Source: Nioella sp964229645
Lineage (GTDB): Bacteria; Pseudomonadota; Alphaproteobacteria; Rhodobacterales; Rhodobacteraceae
Length of the DNA: 46,975 bases
Direction: 5' to 3'
Assembly (NCBI RefSeq): GCF_964229645.1
Contig: NZ_CAXREX010000241.1
Location: 1-46,975 of the forward strand
Shown: positions 15,408-21,908 of the stretch, piece after piece
Position numbering within the stretch: position 1 is the first letter of the stretch
Layout of the letters: every line of letters begins with the position of its first letter
Notes under the pieces: generated by a model
Database searches by the model: none
What the model was told of the DNA's origin: nothing
The model's input: the letters and a program-made list of their open reading frames with translations, nothing else
Translations under genes and position numbers: made by a program

Positions 15408-16019
15408 TCATAGTAATCGGAATTCCCGCGCTTTCTTTAGTGCTTCTGCCGTGGTTCGCGCACCCAAGCGAACGCGGGCGGAGGACAGGCGCGCCTTCAA
15501 CGCGCTCTCGGAAATACCCAGCTTGGCAGCGGCTGCGGTATGTCTGTCTCCATCGGCGATCAGGCGAAGAGCCTCCACCTGCGCCTTGGTCAATTCCGTA
15601 GGGGGCGCGGCGGCTTCATGCAGAGCACGAGAGACCACGGCGATCGCGTCAATCTCGGCATCCGTGAATTCACGGTCCGAACGCGCGCACCCGATAATCG
15701 AACGCGAGGTAATCGGCCCGCAGGACACGACCGCACCGTAAAGCAGGCCGTGACGCCGGGCTTTATCCATGATGCTGAACGGGTCGGGCAGACGAATCTC
15801 GCTCCACCTGGTTTGCCCACTGATCCCGATCCCCCAAAAGACCAGCGGGTCCCGTAATGCATAGGCGTTGTTCTGATATTCTTCCTGCCAATCTTGCGGG
15901 TAGGTGCTTTTCAGAACGAGCGGCGATGCGAAACGGATGTGCAGCCCCACGGTATACCCCATTGGGGCGAGGGCTTTGAGCTGATCCAGCAAGGATATGA
16001 GGACTCTACTGTTGGACAT
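15408..16019 (-). CDS. luxR: LuxR-family quorum-sensing transcription factor
   Basis: This 203-residue regulator has an N-terminal autoinducer-binding domain with the conserved Trp44, Tyr48, Asp57, Pro58 and Trp72, and a C-terminal GerE-type helix-turn-helix (about 142-203). All six usual ligand-pocket aromatics and acids that I can check are kept, so it should bind an acyl-homoserine lactone, unlike many LuxR solos. The recognition helix reads ESALKARLSSARVRLG, a Rhodobacterales-like variant. Codon use drifts from the neighbourhood: the last two leucines are TTA and CTA. It sits upstream of luxI in the same direction. The start ATG 16019 has only a weak, A-rich ribosome-binding region. Confidence 0.92.
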   Translation of the reverse strand: MSNSRVLISLLDQLKALAPMGYTVGLHIRFASPLVLKSTYPQDWQEEYQNNAYALRDPLVFWGIGISGQTRWSEIRLPDPFSIMDKARRHGLLYGAVVSCGPITSRSIIGCARSDREFTDAEIDAIAVVSRALHEAAAPPTELTKAQVEALRLIADGDRHTAAAAKLGISESALKARLSSARVRLGARTTAEALKKAREFRLL

Positions 16020-16056
16020 GTCTTTTTGGACAGGTTGTCGGAATTCGGGGTCTCCG

Positions 16057-16069
16057 TAAAGTCACTTTA
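16057..16069. repeat. Odd palindrome in the luxR / small-gene divergent region
   Basis: TAAAGTCACTTTA is a perfect palindrome around a single central base. It lies 38 bases upstream of luxR and 24 bases upstream of the divergent small gene. Its arms (TAAAGT in both directions) would serve as -10 elements: on the plus strand TTGTCG, a 16-base spacer, then TAAAGT; on the minus strand TTTCAC, an 18-base spacer, then TAAAGT. A shared control element is possible but unproven. Confidence 0.35.
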
Positions 16070-16092
16070 TTCCAAGTTATCGCGTGTGTGAA

Positions 16093-16266
16093 ATGCCAGA
16101 AAAGGTTAACAAATTCATTTTTTCGCGTGTGATGCGGCTTTCACCACAGGTTCGGCGGGAATTGCTCGAGATAATTGGCGATTGCCCACCCTGCGATTCG
16201 GAATTGGACCGAATCGTCTCTCTCTTTGAAAACGGCGAAAAACCGCCTCGCTCCAAGGCGGGCTGA
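16093..16266 (+). CDS. Small hypothetical protein divergent from luxR
   Basis: I do not recognise this 57-residue product (from ATG 16093; a GTG at 16084 would add three residues). It has a plausible amphipathic middle, VRRELLEIIG, a short CPPC motif at 33-36, and a basic, proline-rich C-terminus. Codon third positions are clearly less G+C-rich than in surrounding genes, as is the whole luxR flank, which suggests recent acquisition or relaxed selection. There is no strong Shine-Dalgarno. A terminator at 16302-16328 follows in the right place. The gene is divergent from luxR, where small regulators of quorum sensing sometimes lie, but nothing in the sequence proves that role. It might be non-coding. 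Confidence 0.42.
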   Translation: MPEKVNKFIFSRVMRLSPQVRRELLEIIGDCPPCDSELDRIVSLFENGEKPPRSKAG

Positions 16267-16301
16267 GTAGCGAGCCCTTTCACAATTGCAGTTGCAAACA
16301 A

Positions 16302-16328
16302 AAAACCCCGCCAATTAAGCGGGGTTTT
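16302..16328. terminator. Bidirectional Rho-independent terminator
   Basis: AAAACCCCGC (16302-16311) and GCGGGGTTTT (16319-16328) form a 10-bp stem with a 7-base loop, giving a U-tract on both strands. It ends the leftward rplO-to-rplQ transcript just after rplQ (stop at 16356) and would also end the plus-strand small gene. Confidence 0.92.
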
Positions 16329-16355
16329 CCGTTGATTTCGAATTGACGGTCCGTC

Positions 16356-16778
16356 TTATTCGTCGGCTGCGGCCTCTTCGGCCTCGACGCGGGCGCGGTC
16401 TCCGGCACCCTTGGCGTCAACGTCGCGGTCAACGAATTCGATGATGGCCATCGGGGCCATGTCACCGTAACGGAAGCCCGCTTTCAGAACGCGAACATAG
16501 CCGCCCTGACGCTCGGCGTAGCGGGGGCCCAGAACTTCGAACAGCTTGGCGACATAGGCGTCCTGCTTGAGCTGCGATGCGGCCTGACGACGGGCGTGCA
16601 GGTCACCGCGCTTGCCCAGCGTGATCAGCTTTTCGATGATCGGGCGCAGTTCCTTGGCCTTCGGCAGGGTGGTCTTGATCTGCTCGTGCTCGATAAGCGA
16701 GCCAGCCATGTTGGCGAACATCGCCTTGCGGTGTTCGTGGGTGCGGTTCAGGCGGCGATAGCCACGTGCGTGACGCAT
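16356..16778 (-). CDS. rplQ: 50S ribosomal protein L17
   Basis: This 140-residue L17 has the usual N-terminus MRHARGYRRLNRTHEHRKAM, the VLRFRYGD-equivalent segment KAGFRYGDMAPMAIIEFVDRD, and an acidic alphaproteobacterial C-terminal tail (EAEEAAADE). It is the last gene of the ribosomal block, as in the classical alpha operon. It follows rpoA by 138 bases, more than usual, and that gap contains small stems (CCCCGCA/TGCGGGG at 16863-16869 and 16882-16888, GGGC/GCCC nearby). TGGAG precedes the ATG. Confidence 0.97.
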   Translation of the reverse strand: MRHARGYRRLNRTHEHRKAMFANMAGSLIEHEQIKTTLPKAKELRPIIEKLITLGKRGDLHARRQAASQLKQDAYVAKLFEVLGPRYAERQGGYVRVLKAGFRYGDMAPMAIIEFVDRDVDAKGAGDRARVEAEEAAADE

Positions 16779-16916
16779 GATTTATCTCCAGTCTTTGTGC
16801 TTTGTCCGGGGCCGGTTCACGTTGCCGGTCCCTCCTTGGTGGGGCGGGATTGCCCATGTTTTCCCCGCATCTGCGGGCATTTGCGGGGGCCCGAAACCGC
16901 GCCCCCGAGGAAGACA

Positions 16917-17933
16917 TCAGAAGTTGTCTTCGAATTTCTTGGCCAGGTCCTCGATATTGTCGGGCGGCCAGTCGATGATGTCCATGCCAAGGTGCAGACC
17001 CATGCCGGACAGCACTTCCTTGATTTCGTTCAGCGACTTGCGGCCGAAGTTCGGGGTGCGCAGCATCTCGGCTTCGGTCTTCTGGATCAGGTCGCCGATA
17101 TAGACGATGTTGTCGTTCTTCAGGCAGTTTGCCGAACGGACGCTGAGCTCCAGCTCATCGACCTTCTTCAGCAGCAGCGGGTTGAACTCCAGATCGTCTT
17201 CGTCGTCCTGGCGGCCTGCGGCCTCCGGCTCGTCGAAGTTGACGAAGATCGACAGCTGGTCCTGCAGGATGCGCGCAGCGAAGGCCACGGCGTCCTCGGG
17301 GGTCACGGACCCGTCGGTTTCCAGCTTCAGCGTCAGCTTGTCATAGTCCAGCACCTGGCCCTCGCGGGTTGGCTGCACGTCGTAAGACACTTTCTTGACC
17401 GGCGAATAGATCGCGTCGATCGAGATCAGGCCAATCGGGGCGTCTTCCGGACGGTTCTTTTCGGCGGCCACGTAGCCCTTGCCGGTATTCACGGTCAGTT
17501 CCATGAACAGATCGGCACCCTCGTCGAGGTGGCAGATCACGTGATCGCGGTTCAGAACCTCGATACCGGCCGATTCCGAGATGTCACCGGCGGTGACGAC
17601 CTTGGGGCCCTTGGCGGAAATCGACACCCGCTTGGGGCCTTCGACATCCATCCGCAGCGACACGCCCTTGAGGTTCAGCACCACGTCGGTGACGTCTTCG
17701 CGCACACCGGCGATCGAGCTGAACTCGTGCAGGACGTTGTCGATCTGGACGCTGGTGATTGCGGCGCCTTGCAGCGACGACATCAGCACGCGGCGCAGCG
17801 CGTTACCCAGTGTCAGGCCAAAGCCACGCTCCAGCGGTTCGGCGATCACGGTCGCCTGGCGCGACGGGTCATTGCCCGGCGTCACGGCCAGCTGGGTCGG
17901 CTTGATGAGTTCTTGCCAGTTCTTGTGGATCAT
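16917..17933 (-). CDS. rpoA: DNA-directed RNA polymerase subunit alpha
   Basis: The 338-residue alpha subunit nucleates RNA polymerase assembly. The N-terminal dimerisation domain (about 1-235) includes VTPGNDPSRQATVIAEPLERGFGLTLGNALRRVLMSS. An acidic linker (REDDEDDLEF type) joins it to the C-terminal domain with ELSVRSANCLK and LRTPNFGRKSLNEIKEVL, which contact UP elements and activators. Length and domains are normal. A good GGAGG precedes ATG 17933. The gap to rpsK holds a strong hairpin at 18001-18035 that may tune rpoA expression. Confidence 0.98.
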   Translation of the reverse strand: MIHKNWQELIKPTQLAVTPGNDPSRQATVIAEPLERGFGLTLGNALRRVLMSSLQGAAITSVQIDNVLHEFSSIAGVREDVTDVVLNLKGVSLRMDVEGPKRVSISAKGPKVVTAGDISESAGIEVLNRDHVICHLDEGADLFMELTVNTGKGYVAAEKNRPEDAPIGLISIDAIYSPVKKVSYDVQPTREGQVLDYDKLTLKLETDGSVTPEDAVAFAARILQDQLSIFVNFDEPEAAGRQDDEDDLEFNPLLLKKVDELELSVRSANCLKNDNIVYIGDLIQKTEAEMLRTPNFGRKSLNEIKEVLSGMGLHLGMDIIDWPPDNIEDLAKKFEDNF

Positions 17934-18000
17934 GCTGTCGCCTCCATTCCTGTTCGCGGGCGGATCCGTGCCCGGAACGCTCGAGGATCAAAATGACAAA

Positions 18001-18035
18001 CCTGCGGGCCGCGTGGGTGTCACACGGCCCGCAGG
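18001..18035 (-). terminator. Attenuator-like hairpin between rpsK and rpoA
   Basis: CCTGCGGGCCG (18001-18011) and CGGCCCGCAGG (18025-18035) make an 11-bp perfect stem. On the minus strand it is followed by TTTGTCATTTTG, an imperfect U-tract. It starts 14 bases after the rpsK stop. Since rpoA lies downstream in the same operon, the stem most likely acts as a partial terminator or RNA-stability element. That inference rests on structure and position only. Confidence 0.7.
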
Positions 18036-18048
18036 CGTAAAGGTAGAA

Positions 18049-18438
18049 TCAGACGCGGCGGCGCTTCGGCGGGCGGCAGCCATTGTGCGCGATCGGGGTC
18101 ACGTCACGGATCGAGGTGATCTGGAACCCGATTGCAGCCAGGGCGCGCAGTGCACTTTCACGGCCCGAACCGGGGCCCTGCACTTCCACTTCCAGCGTCT
18201 TCACACCGTGTTCCTGAGCCTTGCGGCCAGCATCCTCGGCGGCCATCTGGGCGGCGTAAGGGGTCGACTTGCGCGAGCCCTTGAAGCCCATGGTGCCAGC
18301 AGACGACCACGAAATGGCGTTGCCCTGCACGTCCGAGATCAGGAGCTTGGTGTTGTTGAACGAGCTGTTCACATGCGCCACGCCTGCGGCGATGTTCTTG
18401 CGCTCTTTGCGCTTCATACGAGTCTTGTCGCGTGCCAT
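18049..18438 (-). CDS. rpsK: 30S ribosomal protein S11
   Basis: The 129-residue S11 shows the typical basic N-terminus MARDKTRMKRKERKN and the core HVNSSFNNTKLLISDVQGN, SWSSAGTMGFKGSRKSTPYAAQ, and the conserved C-terminus PIAHNGCRPPKRRRV. It lies on the platform of the 30S subunit and binds 16S rRNA. It follows rpsM by 12 bases with GGAGG before the ATG, and precedes rpoA across a 115-base structured gap. Confidence 0.98.
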   Translation of the reverse strand: MARDKTRMKRKERKNIAAGVAHVNSSFNNTKLLISDVQGNAISWSSAGTMGFKGSRKSTPYAAQMAAEDAGRKAQEHGVKTLEVEVQGPGSGRESALRALAAIGFQITSIRDVTPIAHNGCRPPKRRRV

Positions 18439-18450
18439 CGTCCTGCCTCC

Positions 18451-18819
18451 TTACTTCTTCTTGCCAGCAATCGGCTTGGCCGGGCCCTTGCGGGTGCGGG
18501 CATTGGTATGGGTGCGCTGGCCGCGCACGGGCAGGTTGCGGCGATGACGCAGACCGCGGTAGCAGCCCAGGTCCATCAGGCGCTTGATGTTCATCTGAAC
18601 TTCGCGGCGAAGGTCGCCTTCGACGGTGTAGTTGGCGTCGATGTGCTCGCGGATGGCCAGAACTTCGGCATCCGACAGCTCGTTCACACGACGGGTCGCG
18701 TCGATGTTCACGGCTTCACAGATCGACTGGGCAGAGGCCGGGCCAATGCCGGTGATGTAGGTCAGCGCGATCGGAACGCGCTTGGCGGTGGGGATATTCA
18801 CGCCAGCAATACGTGCCAC
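18451..18819 (-). CDS. rpsM: 30S ribosomal protein S13
   Basis: The 122-residue S13 has the standard N-terminus MARIAGVNIP and the helix-hairpin-helix YITGIGPASAQSIC, followed by GCYRGLRHRRNLPVRGQRTHTNARTRKG and a lysine-rich tail. It starts with GTG at 18819, preceded by AAGGA at 8 bases; an ATG just upstream is out of frame. It sits in the head of the 30S subunit and contacts the P-site tRNA through its tail. A promoter-like element at 18972-19000 and small stems lie in the 187-base gap after adk. Confidence 0.97.
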   Translation of the reverse strand: MARIAGVNIPTAKRVPIALTYITGIGPASAQSICEAVNIDATRRVNELSDAEVLAIREHIDANYTVEGDLRREVQMNIKRLMDLGCYRGLRHRRNLPVRGQRTHTNARTRKGPAKPIAGKKK

Positions 18820-18840
18820 GTATCATGTCCTTTTCGTTGC

Positions 18841-18902
18841 GGTTCCGTCCTTCCAGAACCTTTTTTCACAACCGAAGGCCCGAGGCTGTCCGCCGCCGGG
18901 CC
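18841..18902 (-). other. Structured leader of rpsM
   Basis: Two stems lie in the RNA upstream of rpsM: GGCCCG/CGGGCC (18877-18882 and 18897-18902), and GGTTC/GAACC (18841-18845 and 18856-18860), the latter just before the AAGGA of rpsM. Ribosomal operons are often autoregulated through leader structures, but no known S4- or S13-type fold is recognised here. The rest of the 187-base gap contains the promoter at 18972-19000 and no gene. Confidence 0.4.
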
Positions 18903-18971
18903 CTTGCTAAACGAGCGAGCGGATACGGGCACGAGTCCCGCTTTTCTCGCGATTCCCATAAGGGAAGCCTG

Positions 18972-19000
18972 CTGTTAGGCCGATTTCCCCGGGGGGTCAA
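18972..19000 (-). promoter_or_regulatory. rpsM: Candidate internal promoter for rpsM-rpsK-rpoA-rplQ
   Basis: On the minus strand TTGACC (18995-19000) and TAACAG (18972-18977) are separated by exactly 17 bases, just after the adk stop. Predicted transcription would begin near 18965, about 145 bases before rpsM. This would allow the alpha-operon part to be expressed independently of rplO-secY-adk. Confidence 0.5.
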
Positions 19001-19006
19001 GGGCGT

Positions 19007-19654
19007 TCAAGACTTGTCAAGAACTTTCTTGATCGCCCCCGCGACCTCGGCGATTTCGCCCAGCCCGTCCACCACTTCCAGGTTGCCCTTGGCATAGTAG
19101 TAGCCGATCAGCGGCGAGGTCTTCTTGTAATACTCCATCAGCCGCTGCTTGAGGCTCTCCTCGTTGTCGTCGGCCCGGCGGTTGAACTCGGTGCCGCCGC
19201 AGTTGGAGCATGTGCCGCTCTCGGGGATCGGCTTGGTGATGTCGTTATAGACCTCGCCGCAATCGCCACAGGTCGAGCGCGCGGTGATCCGGGCGACCAG
19301 CGCCTCGTCATCCACCCGCATCTCGATCACGGCATCGAGCCCCTGCCCCGTCTTGGCCAGCAGATCGCCCAGGGCGTCCGCCTGCGCCAGCGTGCGCGGG
19401 AAGCCGTCGAAGATGAAGCCGTCGGCCTGCACCGTGGTCAGCTGCTCTTCGATCAGCCCGATCACGATCTCATCGGTGACCAGCTCGCCGCGCGCCATCA
19501 CCTCGGCCACGCGCGTGCCCATCTCGGTGCCCGAGCTCTGCGCCGCCCGCAGCATGTCGCCGGTCGACAGCTGCACCATGTTGCGCTCTTCGACCAGGAG
19601 ACGCGCCTGCGTGCCCTTGCCCGCGCCCGGGGGTCCGAGAAGAATGAGGTTCAT
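19007..19654 (-). CDS. adk: Adenylate kinase (zinc-finger LID type)
   Basis: The 215-residue kinase equilibrates ATP + AMP with 2 ADP. It has the P-loop GPPGAGKGTQ at the N-terminus, the AMP-binding segment LSTGDMLR, GFPRTLAQA, and a long LID. The LID carries a Cys4 set (CGDC ... CSNC, roughly residues 127-153) that should bind zinc, unlike the hydrogen-bonded LID of E. coli Adk. The start overlaps the secY stop (ATGA), so the two are probably translationally coupled. The secY-adk order is the ancestral spc-operon arrangement. Confidence 0.97.
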   Translation of the reverse strand: MNLILLGPPGAGKGTQARLLVEERNMVQLSTGDMLRAAQSSGTEMGTRVAEVMARGELVTDEIVIGLIEEQLTTVQADGFIFDGFPRTLAQADALGDLLAKTGQGLDAVIEMRVDDEALVARITARSTCGDCGEVYNDITKPIPESGTCSNCGGTEFNRRADDNEESLKQRLMEYYKKTSPLIGYYYAKGNLEVVDGLGEIAEVAGAIKKVLDKS

Positions 19655-21024
19655 CGACGTGCGGGCCCCTTGCGCTTGGTGCGGCTGGTGCCACCGGACT
19701 TGCGTCCGCGCAGCTGCGATTTCTCGATCAGCCCTTCATACTGGTGCGCCAACAGATGCGACTGGACCTGCTGCACCGTATCCATCCCGACCGACACGAT
19801 GATCAGGATCGAGGTGCCGCCGAAATAGGCCGTGATCGACAGTTGCGTCCGCACGATCTCGGGCAGCAGCACAACCAGCGCCAGGTAGGCCGAGCCCAGG
19901 ACCAGCACGCGGTTGACCACGTATTCCAGGTATTCGGCGGTTTTCGGACCGGGGCGGATGCCGGGCACGAAGCCGTTCTGGCTCTTGAGGTTGTCGGCCA
20001 CGTCATCGACCTTGAACGACACGTTGAGCGTGTAGAAATAGGTGAAGAACACGATCATACCTGCGAAGAACAGCAGGTAGAGCGGCTGGCCCGGGCCGAA
20101 CAGCGCCAGGATCCACTGCATCACCGGACCGGCATTCTGACCCGAGAATGTGCTGATCGTGGTCGGCAGCAGCAGCAGCGACGAGGCGAAGATGGCCGGG
20201 ATCACGCCCGCGGGGTTCACCTTGATCGGCAGGTGGCTCGACCCGCCGTCATAGACCTTCATCCCCACCTGGCGGCGCGGATACTGGATATGGATCTTGC
20301 GCAGGCTGCGTTCCATGAACACCACGAACGTGAGCGTCGCCAGCAACATCGCGATGATGCCCAGGATCACCGGGGTGGAAATCGCGCCGGTGCGGCCGCT
20401 TTCAAAGAACTGCGCCAGGGCACCCGGGATCTCGGCAATGATGCCCACGAAGATGATCAGCGAGATACCGTTGCCGATGCCGCGCGCGGGGATCTGCTCA
20501 CCCCGCCACATCAGGAACATCGTGCCGCCCACCAGGGTCACCACGCAGGCCACGCGGAAGAACCAGCCCGGATCGGTCACGAGGTTGCCCGCTTCCAGGC
20601 TGACGGCCAGGCCATAGGCCTGGAAGGTCGCCAGGAACACGGTGCCGTAACGCGTGGACTGGTTGATCTTCTTGCGCCCCTGCTCGCCCTCTTTCTTCAG
20701 CTGCTCCAGTGCCGGCACCATGGCCGTCATGAGCTGAACGATGATCGAGGCCGAGATATAGGGCATGATGCCCAGGGCAAAGACGCCCATGCGCCCGATG
20801 GCCCCGCCGGTGAACAGGTTGACCACGCCGCCAAGGCCCGCCGCCGCCTGTTCCATGAACTCGCGCAGCGCGCCGCCGTCGATCCCGGGAACGGGGATAT
20901 AGGTGCCAAGACGATAGATGATCAGAAGGCCGATGGTGAACAGGATGCGCTGGCGCAGCTCGGTAGCTTTACCGAACGTGCTCCAGCTCAGGTTCGCGGC
21001 CATTTGCTCTGCAGCAGATGCCAT
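19651..21024 (-). CDS. secY: Protein translocase subunit SecY
   Basis: The 457-residue channel subunit of SecYEG has ten membrane helices. The N-terminus MASAAEQMAANLSWSTFGKA and the sequence LIIYRLGTYIPVPGID match the family. The plug and pore helices follow, and the last cytoplasmic loops contain QQVQSHLLAHQYEG. It ends in a basic tail (RGRKSGGTSRTKRKG). ATG 21024 is the usual alphaproteobacterial start; an in-frame ATG at 21042 would add six residues and remove the likely ribosome-binding site. It lies 128 bases after rplO, with three hairpins in between. Confidence 0.97.
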   Translation of the reverse strand: MASAAEQMAANLSWSTFGKATELRQRILFTIGLLIIYRLGTYIPVPGIDGGALREFMEQAAAGLGGVVNLFTGGAIGRMGVFALGIMPYISASIIVQLMTAMVPALEQLKKEGEQGRKKINQSTRYGTVFLATFQAYGLAVSLEAGNLVTDPGWFFRVACVVTLVGGTMFLMWRGEQIPARGIGNGISLIIFVGIIAEIPGALAQFFESGRTGAISTPVILGIIAMLLATLTFVVFMERSLRKIHIQYPRRQVGMKVYDGGSSHLPIKVNPAGVIPAIFASSLLLLPTTISTFSGQNAGPVMQWILALFGPGQPLYLLFFAGMIVFFTYFYTLNVSFKVDDVADNLKSQNGFVPGIRPGPKTAEYLEYVVNRVLVLGSAYLALVVLLPEIVRTQLSITAYFGGTSILIIVSVGMDTVQQVQSHLLAHQYEGLIEKSQLRGRKSGGTSRTKRKGPARR

Positions 21025-21043
21025 AGGGTCTCTCTCATGCACA

Positions 21044-21075
21044 GCGCCGCGAAATCGCGTTCGATCTCGCGGCGC
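21044..21075 (-). repeat. Long hairpin directly upstream of secY
   Basis: GCGCCGCGA (21044-21052) pairs perfectly with TCGCGGCGC (21067-21075). After one A-C mismatch the stem continues with ATCG/CGAT around a four-base loop, giving 13 base pairs in 32 bases. It ends 19 bases before the secY start and has no U-tract, so it is not a terminator. It may protect the rplO message or influence secY translation. Confidence 0.65.
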
Positions 21076-21098
21076 GGGAAGAACTTGCCAAAGATGTA

Positions 21099-21143
21099 AG
21101 CGGTAAGGTTACCGCTCACAAGCGTTGATCGGGCTTTCGCCCG
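21099..21143 (-). repeat. Two further stems in the rplO-secY gap
   Basis: AGCGGTAA (21099-21106) and TTACCGCT (21109-21116) are inverted around two bases. CGGGC (21130-21134) and GCCCG (21139-21143) form a stem whose RNA loop on the minus strand is GAAA, a stable GNRA tetraloop. Both follow the rplO stop and precede the long hairpin before secY. The first could also be a DNA-binding palindrome. Confidence 0.5.
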
Positions 21144-21152
21144 GGGGCCGAG

Positions 21153-21626
21153 TTATTCCGCCGCAGCCGCAGCCGTCACGGTCAGGCTGCCGCCTGCCTT
21201 CTCGACGGCCTCGATGGCGGACTTCGATGCGCCGGTAACCGAGATGGTCAGCTTGGCGTTCACGTCACCCTTGGCCAGGACGCGCACACCGTCCAGCTTG
21301 CGGCGCACCAGGCCCGATGCGACCAGGGCGTCCTCGGTGATCTCGGCCTTGCCGTCGAGCTTGCCGGCGTCGACGAATTTCTGGATCAGGCCCAGGTTCA
21401 CAACGGCGTACTGCTTGCGGTTGGGCTTGTTGAAGCCGCGCTTGGGCAGACGCTGGTAGAGCGGCATCTGGCCGCCTTCGTAGCCATTGATGGCCACACC
21501 CGAACGGGACTTCTGACCCTTGATACCGCGCCCGGCGGTCTTGCCGGTGCCCGAACCGGGGCCGCGGCCTACGCGCTTGCGCTTGGAGGTTGCGCCGGGA
21601 TTGTCGCGCAGTTCGTGAAGTTTCAT
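21153..21626 (-). CDS. rplO: 50S ribosomal protein L15
   Basis: The 157-residue L15 begins MKLHELRDNPGATSKRKRVGRGPGSGTGKTAGRGIKGQKSRSG, the glycine-rich basic region that threads into 23S rRNA. It continues with FEGGQMPLYQRLPKRGF-like residues and a C-terminal beta domain ending in an alanine-rich tail. AAGGAG precedes ATG 21626. In the usual spc operon L15 follows rpmD; here the upstream neighbour is instead a divergent secreted protein, and a promoter lies at 21725-21753, so rplO heads this operon. Confidence 0.97.
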   Translation of the reverse strand: MKLHELRDNPGATSKRKRVGRGPGSGTGKTAGRGIKGQKSRSGVAINGYEGGQMPLYQRLPKRGFNKPNRKQYAVVNLGLIQKFVDAGKLDGKAEITEDALVASGLVRRKLDGVRVLAKGDVNAKLTISVTGASKSAIEAVEKAGGSLTVTAAAAAE

Positions 21627-21649
21627 GTCGCTTCTCCTTCGCCGGAACT

Positions 21650-21711
21650 GGCCCCCGAAGCGATCATGGGGCCAAACACGGCATATTGTGATGTTGAGTC
21701 TCGGCCCCGAG
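21650..21711 (-). promoter_or_regulatory. Structured 5' leader of the rplO operon
   Basis: The predicted leader of about 90 bases can form GGCCCC/GGGGCC (21650-21655 and 21668-21673, 12-base loop) close to the rplO ribosome-binding site, and CTCGG/CCGAG (21700-21704 and 21707-21711). Such stems might mediate translational feedback on the operon, but I recognise no described ribosomal-protein leader motif. Confidence 0.4.
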
Positions 21712-21724
21712 GGACCACCGGGGG

Positions 21725-21753
21725 CGTATAGGCAATGCCGGCCGCTTCTGCAA
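21725..21753 (-). promoter_or_regulatory. rplO: Promoter of the rplO-secY-adk-rpsM-rpsK-rpoA-rplQ operon
   Basis: On the minus strand TTGCAG (21748-21753), a 17-base spacer and TATACG (21725-21730) form a good housekeeping sigma promoter about 100 bases before rplO. It is the best promoter in the window by eye. The 282-base gap 21627-21908 contains this promoter, the rplO leader and, for the divergent secreted protein, only a weak candidate (TTTCAG at 21793-21798, 17 bases, TTACTC at 21816-21821). Confidence 0.7.
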
Positions 21754-21908
21754 TACCCGTCTGTCGCCCCCAGGGCCGCTCTTGGTTAAGGTTTTCAGGG
21801 TTCGGGCCGGACGTGTTACTCTGGCGGCAGGATCGGGCGGCTCGAAGACCCGGCAAACGTGACGGCGGGTAGCAGATCAACGATGTTTCTTTTGTGTGTG
21901 GAGTCGCC

